Origin: Leishmania mexicana MHOM/GT/2001/U1103
Lineage: Eukaryota; Euglenozoa; Kinetoplastea; Trypanosomatida; Trypanosomatidae
NCBI RefSeq assembly: GCF_000234665.1
Contig: NC_018334.1
Location: 992,001 to 1,056,000 of the forward strand
Direction of reading: 5' to 3'
DNA: 64,000 nt
The notes below the pieces were generated by a model. It worked only from the letters and a program-made list of their open reading frames with translations, was not told the DNA's origin and did not search any database. A program made the position numbers and the translations under genes. The number at the start of each line of letters is the position of its first letter. Position 1 is the stretch's first letter. Positions 11,301-20,652 of this stretch are shown here, piece by piece.

Positions 11301-11562
11301 CTTGTGGCGAGGCGAGCGGTGACGAAGGGTGCGGGTGTGCCTGCGCGTGTCTCGGTGGCCCATCGATATTATAAATGAGAGGGATGTCATACTCGCTGTT
11401 CGACAGGAAGCTGCTATAGGCAACCGGCATCTGGAAGTCATACATGCTGCTGGTTGGACTACCGCTGCGCGATGTCGACGGGTTGCCGCCGATGGAGCCT
11501 ACCGCTCTGGTCAGAGGCGACGTTAGGCTGGCTGATTCATCATACACGTAGCGGCAGCTCAT
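8323..11562 (-). CDS. Hypothetical protein, Ser-rich, 1079 aa
   Basis: I do not recognise a family. The first ATG is at 11562 and the protein begins SCRYVYDESASLTSPLTRA; the longer frame starts with GTG. The chain is almost entirely Ser/Thr/Ala/Pro-rich and predicted disordered, with many S-P and R-x-x-S sites and a poly-Ser/Gly stretch near residues 155-170. Tyrosine-containing patches recur near the N-terminus (SSMYDFQMP, NIYDNYG). Near the C-terminus, at about residues 1005-1040, a short segment with VDEVDKVLRLRKESKFTQVL looks helical and may be the one conserved interaction site. There is no signal peptide or membrane helix. In-frame coding-like sequence continues beyond the stop, so the present C-terminus may be shortened. 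Confidence 0.85.
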   Translation of the reverse strand: MSCRYVYDESASLTSPLTRAVGSIGGNPSTSRSGSPTSSMYDFQMPVAYSSFLSNSEYDIPLIYNIDGPPRHAQAHPHPSSPLASPQVPVDRAKPHTRLGTNRQRYPGRLRGGSIDPEKLDCIAGSSKKVNDSLVRELAPNAHGDLFDSQSSFTNIYDNYGSSSSSASGSGSLPGLSVTNPSGERGGLGKSGIDTAVSGTPMNSSQQLPGSGAVQDSLDASKRASFPKAPDSLLHIVGTTPATNIRNDRQRLKDSSNRTVSNTAPTVSLRRWSTLTTCTAPFASGAVATGRMTVPSSTVTLSLPSAEFAIFFDSPLVEDRGGAARSSGLQSAPSSQALASQSSFNSPRTAEGKAEKAVGWTTSSLGVEDGPYRLDSHRNAFGGVWSSGERSDMSPFPHWQSSTRGVHMRSANGNLNCSGSGTSGLSRVGQPHAVSEPSPMAFHEGHHLSLRRTVQPSMQPASPVHTFAGAHEVGNTDGSGYNDRDTEEADGSPLAHQPVYDLSCVAGSLEETAEVVLGPPHCDTDDLDGGGDGYDDHVNRHGEAKEGALLTLAEPPSSVLSARRTKNQPLTNSTALPKATSPARTPRHAPPTLSKRLLTLGTVRTDASAMMESGNVKLSLDGGTGAKQSDEEVASESSASSSMTPSYLTDLSTPLSPASTLATRVPRSPLQNARNERALEAVVTAETPHLSTSRHNTNAAALDDKAPQTDTTQSRRAGLPSTEANHPHQGSAQAMTTSSRNPSSSKPKSRETSEAVTAQWPSPSPVLRMRNSVQPRHATVLSGELQKLRRQLYSRVRICTGTHEIDDSPMASKAPWPLPTPPSSIVVKRRLFDPNQPRPRSPRTRELPNGRRRANWTAPETHCTTTLADLAACDEDEDDVQQWRLTDALWSDEVIGMDAAVSQESEIRDRRPSSSSTPAVESGVVGAMVLNRSPASTSRVRHMSSLQPATFSTSLKAPAVATTSVTIPGGLQLARMAPLTATASRDAHASAIQDSHSTSVKVGGRTGGIVVDEVDKVLRLRKESKFTQVLGELQSEQSSRPSHDSGAPMRTSSATSPWLGASTHGRQSSSENADWRRRN

Positions 11563-13230
11563 TTCCCCTCGTTCTCGGTGCGGCAGTTCTCCGCGATGCG
11601 CGGGTGCAACCGCGGCTCCGTAATGGGAGTCCAAGCGCGGCAGCAAGACTCCGTCTTTGGCTCTCGCTCGCACTTCCGTTTCTATGCGAAAACAACAACA
11701 AGAACGGGAAGGAGAGGCGAATCACAGCAGCGAAGTCTCTCCAGAGTACGACGGGTGACCAATGGAGAGACGAAAAGCGAGTCCGCGTCACGAGACGGGG
11801 GAGGAGGGGAAGAGGGGGGAGAGGGGAGTGGTTTATACATCGAGCAGCGACACGTACAACAGGGAGCCAGCCACTCGGGTGAGTTACCGCGCCCCTGCCC
11901 GTTCAACGTGCGTGGTCACGGTGAACCAAAAGAAAACAAAAAACGCGAAGAGCCGAGGCAACATGAGCCGGCAAACACGGAGAGACGCAGGACGGAATGG
12001 GCAGAGGAACGAACGGGAGGAAAGGACGGAAGAGGTGAGAAGGCGTGGGTGGGTGAGTGGGTGGGTGGGAGTGCCTGCATCCGCAAAGGAGGGCCCACAT
12101 GCAGGAGCGGCCAGCACAGCGAGAGCGGAGGGAGGGAGGGGGTGGTGGGGGTAGGAGGCCGGAAAACGTGTACACATGCGGACACGTGTTACCGTCGAGG
12201 TTGTAGCGTAGTAGACAAGCGGACACGCATAAGACAGTAAGATGGGTGCGAAAAAGAAAAAGGTCATGCATACACGTATACATATGCATGTATATACAGG
12301 GAGACGTGCGGAGAAGCACCTGCGCAGCGATGCTCGTTGCTATCGACGCTCCCCTCTAAGACGTCGCGTGCTTCCTTGCGTTCCTTGTGTGTGTGTGTGC
12401 GTGTGTGTCGATGTGGATGTGGGCCGCACGCATGCAGACCCTCTGTCCTCCTCGTCGTGGAATGGTGCCGCAGTGGAGCTCAGCGAATACGTGCTCACAG
12501 AAGAGCGCAAAGAAGAAAAAAAAACGACTGGGGCGAGTCGTGTGTGGCGGCGCACTTACCAGGACGGAGAAGAAAGAGAAGCCGCCGATCGCTCCGGAGA
12601 TGATGAGGGGGATGAGGGACAGGGGGCGATGCGAGAGAGACGGATTCAAGGTAGCCGTGTACCTTCGTGGCTACCTTGAATAGGACAGCAACGGGGTACA
12701 ACAAGAGGCGGGCCGGCCCTGGAGACAAGACTTGCGCGTGACGGCGCCGAGTGTGGTAGTGACGCCGGGACAAACACGGCAGCCCCGATTCAAGAACTGT
12801 GGACAATCCTCCCACGAGTTCATCAAGCGGGGTGGTCATTTTCGTTCATGAAGAGCAAAAGGAAAAAAAAAGGGCGGCGGAGCGAGAGCGGAGATGAATG
12901 AGATGCACCCACTGGAGATGATTCCTGCGCAGGTCAGTGGCCTCGCAACCCTGGCGACTGTAGGTGATCCCCCAATCAGGTGCACGGCTATGCCCTATGC
13001 GTGCATATCCGCCATCAGGGACAGCTGGCACGGAAGCGGAGCACCGTCAGCTCCCCACTGAAAGGAGTAGCTGTGCGCTCGAGAGGAGGCGTCATCAGGC
13101 ATGTCGAGCAGATCGCTGCACCGGTCTGCTCGAGTCGACGCAGACACGGCTGAGGCGAGCGCCTATGTTCGGTTTCTTCGCTGCTTTCCTTTTGATGTAT
13201 ACCAGGATCGAACAACAAAAGAATGGAGGA

Positions 13231-13284
<54 letters not shown>

Positions 13285-15543
13285 ACACCAGTCCCCACCG
13301 AGCCGACGCGGACAGTGAATGGGAGACTAAGGGCAGATATCGAGCGGCGCAACGGTGATGACTGGGTTAATATCCGTGGACAGCGGCTATATATACACAG
13401 CAGGGCCGGGCCGTTGGTGACAGTAGAAGCGAAACAGGGAAGAGCAAGCGCTATAACAGAGGTGCTGACAGGCGCAGCGCAGCCGGCAAACACGTACATG
13501 TGCAGCAAGACACGCGGACGCACCTACGCGTGCCGTCAAGCCTGCATCCATCTCGTCTGACCTGCCGAACACCAGCACACGCGCGAGCGGTTCGCACGCG
13601 CCGTCAAGTGGATCAAACAAAACAAAAGAGACGCAAAGGCATCGAAAGAGGGGAGGGGGCGGAGGCAGGCGGTGCGGAGAGACGCAAAGACGGTGACGCA
13701 ACGCTGCGATGCGGCTGCCTTGCACACCCCCTCCCCCGCCCCGTCTCTTCAGAAGTATACCAAGGAGGGCGATGTAGAGAGCCAGACTGGCAAAGGGAAA
13801 GGCATGCGAGAGTGGAGACAGCACTTGACACTTCGTACGGCAGTGCAGGCCTGTGCTTCTGGCGGCGACTCAGAGCCCTGCGCTACTCCCGCATCTCAAA
13901 GCTCTCGCTCTATCTCCCTTTCCGGGTGCGGGGACCTTAAGTTAGAGCAGGGAGTCTTGCGTGTACGGGCAAGCTCAGAAGGCATGAGGAAGAAAGCGAA
14001 GAAACCCCACGGCATACACAGCGAGCGCGCAGCGCTGGTGTGCAGGCAGGGAAGATGCAGGGCACAACCAAAGAACAGAGATAGGGAGAGATAAGGAAGC
14101 TAAAAGAAGGGGCCACACCTTCGCTGACCACGATACTCGCAGCAGTGCAAGGTTTGACCTCAAGCGCGGAGAGAGGGAGAGGGGGAGGGAAAAGAAAAAC
14201 TCAGTGAAGAGCGCATGGATGCTGTGCACATGGGGAACAAAGCGTATGTAAGGCAGAGAGAGAGGCGGAAAGGTCAGGGCAAGGATTACGAAAGCCAAAA
14301 TGAGGAAGCGGACGACCACGAGGCGTACCACAGCGACAACAACGGGAGGGAGGGGGGAACGAAAGGACGAGGGATGCACAAGGAAGAACAACAGTAAAAA
14401 CAACAACAACGGAAAGAATCATGAATACTTTTTTTTTCTTTCTTCGTTGCCACGTTCTGCTCCATCGAGACCGGTGTGCAGCGCGCAAGCGAGAAATACA
14501 GTCGCGCTGGAGGACCGCATCACCCCGAGATGGACTAATCGGGTATGACCGCGGCGTCATACACGTTAAAACGTCGCACTGATCATCCTATGCCGCGTTG
14601 AACTGCCGTTGTACGCTGGCACGCCGCGTTGTCTACTTCGGTGGTCTTGTCGTCGCCACAGAGGTGTGCACCGGCATACACAGATCAACAGACGAAGAGA
14701 GAGAGAGTACACAAGAAATACACATGGAGAGCAGAGGGTCAGAACGAAAGGTGATTGCGGCGCGTCAGGCCGTTTAAAGGATTCTTCAAGTCAGAGACGA
14801 AGCAACTGGCACGGCAGTGACGACGAGAAAAGAAAAACTTCACGCCTCCTCCCTCCCCCCATCGAACAACAACAACAGCGAAAGAAACGGACACCAGTTG
14901 GAAGAGCTGAAGGGCACAGCAGCGCACGTAAACAGAGAGATAGGGCGGGAGGGAGGCTCAGCGGTGTATGCGTGCAGGGGACATGCACATACACACGCGA
15001 ACAAGGAAGACGACGACGACGCTCTGCGGCCTCCCTTTGCTAGCACGCCTTCCTGAAGAACGGCGCGTGCACGAGGTGGAGGGAGCACACACACACACAC
15101 AAAAACAAAGAATGGTGATGGAGGGACACGATAAACACAGCGAAGGTGATGACCGTGAAAACGCACAATAAATAAATAAGCACATAGCAGGGGAAGAGCA
15201 CACTGGACATCCGCACGCTAAAAGGACACACAGAAAGCCTGCAGGGCTGCTTGCACGAAGCAGCGCACACCCCTCTCCGGGTGCGGGCAGCCCTCGAAAA
15301 AGGAAAAGCATCGTTTTCGACGGCTTGTGGTGCGCATTAGCGCTTTTTTTTCGCATGGGAGTGCAGCATCTACAGCTGCGCGCCTACCCCATCCTGTCGA
15401 CGTAGCCGTTGAGGGGCAAGCAAGCGCAGTGCAGCGAGGCGCATCGGTTACGTTGGCCCCAGCACCTCCTGTTTAGTCGCTCTCGCGAATCGGACGCTTA
15501 CCCATGACGTGTGGTAGGAGCTCTGCCTGGCCGACGATGAGTA
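11563..15543. other. Intergenic spacer, 4 kb
   Basis: Purine-rich blocks on the plus strand (11700-11830, 11930-12170, 14160-14400) provide likely splice signals for the 1079-aa gene. Other content: a GGGT-rich run at 12046-12070, a CA microsatellite at 13232-13280, AT-rich patches near 12275 and 13390, a T-run at 14429-14437, a 7-bp inverted repeat with 6-base loop at 14543-14562, and A/C-rich sequence at 14800-15200. Downstream of the 344-aa gene its frame stays open for 33 codons after the TAG. No gene is supported. Confidence 0.6.
13232..13280. repeat. CA dinucleotide microsatellite
   Basis: An uninterrupted CA tract of 49 bp, read as TG in the sense of transcription. It is the longest perfect microsatellite in the window. 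Confidence 0.95.
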
Positions 15544-16578
15544 CTAGTGGCGCTTCTTGCCCTTGTCCCTGGCAGAGGACGATGCGGGCCGCCGGCGTGT
15601 ATTCTTGTGCCCTGAGGATGTGCGCTCCTTTTCTGCGGAGGCGGGGCGGCTGGAGGAGCCGCCGTTGATGATACCACCAGAGTGCTGCCGCTTCAGCTCG
15701 CTGTTCTTCTGGCGAATCGCGCGGCTGCGGTGCGTCGTCGAGGTGGAGGTGCTGTCGTTCTGGTTTACGCTGGCTGTGGAGCTCTTCTTTTGGAGGGAAG
15801 TGGTCGACGACTTGCGCTGCAGCGCCGGTGTGACTGCCTTCGAAGTGTTTCCAGGAGCGGGAGTGCCAGCAGCAGGGGCGGTCTTCGCGGTGCTCGCGTT
15901 AGTCGCATCCGAAGACGGCGATGGTTCCTGGTACATGCTGCTAGCGTCGTTTGCGTCGTACATGGAGTAGCCGACAGCGCTGGCGCCATTCTCGTTGAGG
16001 CCGCCATCCGTGAATGCCGGAGCATAGGCGCTGGGGTTGCCACCGTACATGCTGCTGACATTGTACATTGCATCTGGCGCCGAGGCGGGACCTTTGGCGT
16101 CATTCGTGGACGGCGTCGTGTTGTAGAGGCCTTTCGGCGCGTAGGCGGAGGAGAGTGCCCGAGGAGATGGCGCATCATCAAGGCCAGCGCCGCGGCTGGC
16201 AGCATTCATTGTCGGAGATGGGCTGCTCGCATCGCCTCTGCTCGCCGGATTGGCCGCCGACTGAGGCGAGATAGACACGCTGCCGGCGAAGGCCGCTGGA
16301 GGCTGGACAGCCGAGCTCGGCATAGTGTCCGGTAAACTGACAGATCCAGTGGGTCCCGGTAGGCTGCACGGGCTTCGCTGCGGGGAGGCCCACTGCCCGT
16401 CCCCGTAAGATGGTATGCCACCCATGGCCTGCATCTGCATCATCTCCATCTCTTGCATCTGCCTCATGAGGATCTGCTCTTCCTCCATGCGGAGGATCAT
16501 GCCCATATCATGTACGGCGCCGCGCTGCATGTGGTAGCCCGCCATGCGCTGCATGTGATCCTCGGCTGGGCGGAACAT
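15544..16578 (-). CDS. Hypothetical protein with methionine-rich head, 344 aa
   Basis: I do not recognise a family. The start is the first ATG (16578), 59 nt after a strong splice acceptor. Residues 1-52 contain 14 methionines, ending in a helix-like segment (MRQMQEMEMMQMQAM) mixed with Glu, Gln and Arg. Residues 53-240 are Ser/Ala/Pro-rich with Tyr patches (NVSSMYGG, GYSMYDAND, SSMYQEP). A tandem pair, LQRKSSTTSLQKKSSTAS, looks like two basophilic kinase sites. The C-terminus is very basic (ARDKGKKRH), as in nucleic-acid-binding or nucleolar proteins. No membrane segment is visible. The Met-rich helix could be an oligomerisation or signal-recognition-like surface, but that is a guess. Confidence 0.8.
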   Translation of the reverse strand: MFRPAEDHMQRMAGYHMQRGAVHDMGMILRMEEEQILMRQMQEMEMMQMQAMGGIPSYGDGQWASPQRSPCSLPGPTGSVSLPDTMPSSAVQPPAAFAGSVSISPQSAANPASRGDASSPSPTMNAASRGAGLDDAPSPRALSSAYAPKGLYNTTPSTNDAKGPASAPDAMYNVSSMYGGNPSAYAPAFTDGGLNENGASAVGYSMYDANDASSMYQEPSPSSDATNASTAKTAPAAGTPAPGNTSKAVTPALQRKSSTTSLQKKSSTASVNQNDSTSTSTTHRSRAIRQKNSELKRQHSGGIINGGSSSRPASAEKERTSSGHKNTRRRPASSSARDKGKKRH

Positions 16579-16636
16579 TGGAGAAAGAGGGAGGACTGAA
16601 TGCGTGTAGAATAAAAAAGATGTCGGTGAGTTGGCA

Positions 16637-16650
16637 CTAAAAAAAAAGGG
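16637..16650 (-). promoter_or_regulatory. Trans-splice acceptor for the 344-aa gene
   Basis: In the sense direction a CCC plus nine-T tract is followed at once by AG at 16637-16638. The predicted 5' UTR is about 59 nt, and no ATG occurs before the chosen start. Between here and the SIDER2 copy at 16964 the sequence is G/A-rich spacer with no other feature. Confidence 0.6.
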
Positions 16651-16963
16651 TTGTAAACGTGTATTACGCTGGGAGGGCACCTGAAGGCAAGTGGCGCGGG
16701 GCGGGGCGGGAGGAGGGGACAAGGCGCGGTGCACAGACGGACACGGGTGTCAGCACACGGGAGATGTGCGGAGTGAGGGATCGAGAAGGCAAAAGAAAAA
16801 GCAGATGCGGCAGATGCGTGCGTGCAGAGAGAGAGAGAGGGCGTCAACGGAAAACGAGCGTTCCAGGAGTGTGGAGAGCACGACGAAGGGACTGAAGGCT
16901 AAGGCAGAGGAAACACGTATGGGGCGCACGTTTTGTTTGGCTCGAACGTGCACATCTCTCTGC

Positions 16964-17462
16964 CATACGACATGGGGCTCACCCTCCACTCTACACCCCC
17001 ACCCGGCCTGCCACGGGCCCCCCCTCTCCCCGGATCTGCGTGAAGCGAAGCATCCGTAGACACACGCGTTGCAGCCATGTGCCAACTCAGCCATCGGAGA
17101 GCACGGCCCCTCTGCCTCAAGCTCTGCCCACCCCCTGCCCGGTAGGCCGCCTCACAGCCGCGCCCACTATGCCGGCCACCACCTGGTGCATCCCCCTCGG
17201 GGTGGCTCAGCCTCCGTCCCACAGCAGGCAGTGTGAGGGGCGGGTGACACACACTGGAGTCAAGTTGGCACTTTGTCTATTGTATCAGCGGTGCATACGT
17301 CGTCACTGTCGCAGACCGCACCGACGCAGCGCCACCCAGGCCCTGGCCGCCGACATCAGCAGCGGTACATCGCTCTGACCTCCCCTACGGCGTAGTCACT
17401 AGGCCACATCACCAGCAGAAGTGGTTCGACGTTTTGCAGGGATAGAGGGGGTGTAGTGGACG
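16964..17462 (-). mobile_element. SIDER2 retroposon, copy identical to the one at 26487
   Basis: Positions 16964-17446 match 26487-26969 base for base by eye with no gaps, at a constant offset of 9523. Flanking bases differ on both sides: CTCTCTGC here against ATTCGCTTA there on the left, and GAGG against GATG on the right. Beyond 17446 this copy lacks the roughly 100 bases that continue in the other two copies, keeping only a short TGTAGTGG remnant. It lies in the 3' flank of the 767-aa gene, where it would form part of the 3' UTR. No transposition proteins are encoded, as expected for a non-autonomous element. Confidence 0.85.
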
Positions 17463-18348
17463 CCGAGATTGGATGCACGGAGATGCGCCCTTGTTTTGAG
17501 GGCCATAGGAGGTAACACACAAGGCAAAGGAGGAGGAGGAGGGTACTACACAGAGTCACGTGGAGGAAGTGTAGCAGACAAAAAAAGAGAAGGAGAGGAT
17601 GGAGTGGCGGGTGGTGGTGTTGGTGGTCCTGCAAACATCGGAGCGGGTCGCCCACACGCTGTGGTTTCAGTGCCGTCCTCCTTCTGTTTGGTTAAGTAGT
17701 TGTTTTCCCTCGTTTCGCTGGACACGCACGCACACGCCCACACACACACACACACACGAGAGAAAGACGAGATCACGAGAATGTGAGATACACATGTAGA
17801 GCCCACGCAATGGGCGAGAACCAAGAGAGGGGAACGAAGACAAACAACATGACCTTCCCACATAGATAGGAGAGGGGGGGGGGAGGGAGAGAGAGAGGGT
17901 AGGGCATCACTGAAAAATCCAATAGTGGTGTAACACAGACACACACACATATATATATATATAAACATGTACAAGACACAACAAGAGAGGATGGCAGCAG
18001 TGCAATGTGGAAAGAGGGTGCAGACGGAATGGGGCGGAGAGGGGGGAGGGAGGGCGCAAAAACCAGAAAAAAACAGACGAGCACACACCCACACAGGCAC
18101 AGAGTCACACACACACACACACACGTCAACAGAATTGTTTCGACATGCCATGCGCATAAACACACCACAGCACAACCTCCCAAAGTAGCCAGGAACAAAA
18201 ATGAAAAGGCCGCGCATGCGCTGCTGCAGCGCGTCACGCTATACAAGTGAACGGATAAGAGGACAAATACAAAGACGAGCGTGTACACATAATGGCAACG
18301 CCACCCCCTTCCACCTCACCCCACCCCCAACAGAGGCGGGACAGGGAC
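17463..18348. other. 3' flank of the 767-aa gene
   Basis: Simple-sequence-rich: CA runs at 17735-17755, 17938-17950 and 18105-18125, an AT run at 17950-17964, a G-run at 17875-17883, and GA-rich blocks. Cys-Val-rich open frames here are read-throughs of the CA repeats. No gene is supported. Confidence 0.6.
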
Positions 18349-20652
18349 TCACTTTACGATCTTCTTGGGCCGGTCGTACAGGTACAAGGGATCAAGCGTG
18401 GCCCTCGCGTCACTTGCACTGCCACTCTGAGGAGCCTCTTTCACTTTTGCCTTGATCTTGGCGCGATACCACTTCTGCAAACTCGGAAGTCGCGGCTCTT
18501 CGATATTCGACGGCACCGGAATTAGTGGCCGCATCAGACGCTCTCGAATCGACGACCATCGCCACCGGTGCCCATTCTTGACACCTTTCGAGGACTGCGG
18601 TGGCGAGGGACTCTTCTCGGGACTGCTGAGGGTTTGAGATTCAGCAGAGTTGACCATCTCGGCTGCGTCCTCGTCATCCTCCTCGAAGTCACTCACTGAG
18701 GTCGAGCGGAGGCTCTCATTTTCTGAGCAAGATGTGTCAGTCGATGATGCGGTCGTCAACGAAGTCAGTGCTTCAGTTGAGCTTCGCGACTCGCTGACCA
18801 TCGGCTTTCCCTGCATGTTACTTTCAACGTCGGAGCTCACTGTAGACTCTTCCGCCGTGACGGCAGGTTTAGGTTTCAGATGGTCGGTGTAGGCGAAGCC
18901 CCGCAGAAAAGTAAGCATTGTATACCCTTCCCTCTCCCTGATCGACTTGTGAGCCTCACGCGGTGGTAGTTCGCGCGCTGCGGCATGCTGACCTCCGTAG
19001 AGTGAGATGTGCGAGAAACCTTCCACGGAGCGAGGTGACGGCGCAGCAAACACGCTTACAGTGATTGGGGTAGAGGGGCTCACGTACTCGTAGTCTGCGT
19101 ACCCGGCGTCCCTCGGCGACGGCGGCACATTCTCTGGGGTGCCTCTCGGGGCAGCAGTTGACTGCTGCGACTTTGGAGTCGCCTCGTCGTCTATGAGTGG
19201 TGGCTGCGGTTTCCAAATGGCGCTGCTCTCCATGTCCTCTTCGTAGTTGCCCAACGGGCTGATAGATCGCACATCATCTGCAGCCGACGATGGCTGTCCT
19301 CCGTAGAAGCAGTAACGGCCCATGAGACATTCCATTTCAGAGGGCTGCGCCTCTCGGTGGATCGACTCCTTGCCGGCCACCGCATCGTACATAGGCGGAA
19401 GGCTCATGTTGCAGCTGTCGCCCTCTCTGCGCGTTGGTGTGAGTCTGTTCAGTGACGGCACGGAGTAGATGTTATACGAACCGTGCGTGAGGTCCGAGGC
19501 GACTCGGTTCGCCTTATCGTCTTCCACCACAGCCGCTTGCGCGCGCGGGAAACGCGGCATTCCTGCGGTGCTCTCACTTGTGAGGCAGGGGGGATGTTTC
19601 ATCGACGTTTGAGCCGTCTGCGCGGTAGGGGTCGCCTCATCACTGCCATTCTCCCCTGAAGCCGTCCTCTCTGCCTTGCCAGCCTGGTACTCTGGGATGA
19701 TGCCTCGGTAAGAGGCATACATGGTGCCATAGGGCCCATCCGATGCCACTGTTTGCATGGGCTGGGCACCCAACGCTGACGATGGCAACTGCGGCGGACG
19801 GTGCGCAGGGGCTGCTGTGTTCTTGGACATCAAAACTGGTGACTGCTTCGGGGCCGACGGCGCTGATTTGGCGGTTGTCTCAGAACCTTCGCTCAGCAAG
19901 TCCTGTACGTGCTTGGCATTGGGCATCGGCAGCTGATGCACTGTTCGCGACAACACCGCTGTATCCCCAATGTCTCCGTTCATCACGAAGCGCAAGGCAG
20001 GATCGCTGTTATTGCTCGATGGGCGGTGAGCAGCGGGCGAAGACAACAAGTGACGGTGTGGCACCGCCGCTGCAGACGACATTCGAGGGCTGCAAGTGGA
20101 ACAGTGCTCCTGCTTGGCACTCTCCGCGCTCTTCTCGTCGCTTTGGGAGCTTACTGCAGAGGCTGGTAGACATTGCTTCGGCTCTGTCGGAGATTGGCGT
20201 GGGGTGTGCGGCGACTTGTAGTCAAAGTCGAAGAGCGGCGGTAAGGCATGAAGAAGGCCGCTACTCTTCCGCAGGATCGATGGCTGCGGTAGTTGCAGCC
20301 ACAGCGCTGCAGCCGTCGAGAATTGCACGAGATCACCGTCATTCACGTCTTCGGCCGGTGCGTCTGTGAAGCACACGGAGCAGTCTCTTCGAGAGTGGCC
20401 GCTCTTATGCAGGGTGGTGCCCTCCGAAGTGGAGGAGACATGGCCATCTGTGTTTTCCGACACCACGGAGAGCGGTGGCCGAGTCCGTGACGGCCCGTCA
20501 ACGGTGCCAGGTCCGTAGCCGCCTCTCTTGCGGCGATTTGGATTTGGATAGAGCACTGGGGGACCGACTTGGATGCCGGCGGCGTTCACCGGGATGGCGT
20601 ACCGCTGCTTGTTGTGCACCACGACGCAGAGAGAAGTCGGTTTCGTGTCCAT
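18349..20652 (-). CDS. Hypothetical protein, disordered, 767 aa
   Basis: I do not recognise a family. The first ATG is at 20652; the longer frame starts with GTG and runs through a GCA repeat. Residues 1-35 are the most ordered-looking part (SLCVVVHNKQRYAIPVNAAG), resembling a small beta-strand module. The rest is Ser/Pro/Ala-rich. A SILR motif at residues 125-128, just after LVQF (108-111), resembles a protein phosphatase 1 docking pair but lacks the usual basic residue. Tyr patches recur (YGTMYASYRG, HISLYGG, PLYLYDRP). The last 80 residues are basic with Trp (HRWRWSSIRERLMRPL, LQKWYRAKIKAKVKE) and may be a conserved binding tail. An acidic block (DFEEDDEDAAE) precedes it. It lies inside the block bounded by the two identical SIDER2 copies. 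Confidence 0.85.
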   Translation of the reverse strand: MDTKPTSLCVVVHNKQRYAIPVNAAGIQVGPPVLYPNPNRRKRGGYGPGTVDGPSRTRPPLSVVSENTDGHVSSTSEGTTLHKSGHSRRDCSVCFTDAPAEDVNDGDLVQFSTAAALWLQLPQPSILRKSSGLLHALPPLFDFDYKSPHTPRQSPTEPKQCLPASAVSSQSDEKSAESAKQEHCSTCSPRMSSAAAVPHRHLLSSPAAHRPSSNNSDPALRFVMNGDIGDTAVLSRTVHQLPMPNAKHVQDLLSEGSETTAKSAPSAPKQSPVLMSKNTAAPAHRPPQLPSSALGAQPMQTVASDGPYGTMYASYRGIIPEYQAGKAERTASGENGSDEATPTAQTAQTSMKHPPCLTSESTAGMPRFPRAQAAVVEDDKANRVASDLTHGSYNIYSVPSLNRLTPTRREGDSCNMSLPPMYDAVAGKESIHREAQPSEMECLMGRYCFYGGQPSSAADDVRSISPLGNYEEDMESSAIWKPQPPLIDDEATPKSQQSTAAPRGTPENVPPSPRDAGYADYEYVSPSTPITVSVFAAPSPRSVEGFSHISLYGGQHAAARELPPREAHKSIREREGYTMLTFLRGFAYTDHLKPKPAVTAEESTVSSDVESNMQGKPMVSESRSSTEALTSLTTASSTDTSCSENESLRSTSVSDFEEDDEDAAEMVNSAESQTLSSPEKSPSPPQSSKGVKNGHRWRWSSIRERLMRPLIPVPSNIEEPRLPSLQKWYRAKIKAKVKEAPQSGSASDARATLDPLYLYDRPKKIVK

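Noticed and set aside
14543..14562. Inverted repeat GTATGAC / GTCATAC with 6-base loop
   Set aside because: A single 7-bp stem is expected by chance in 64 kb, and nothing nearby suggests a regulatory role.
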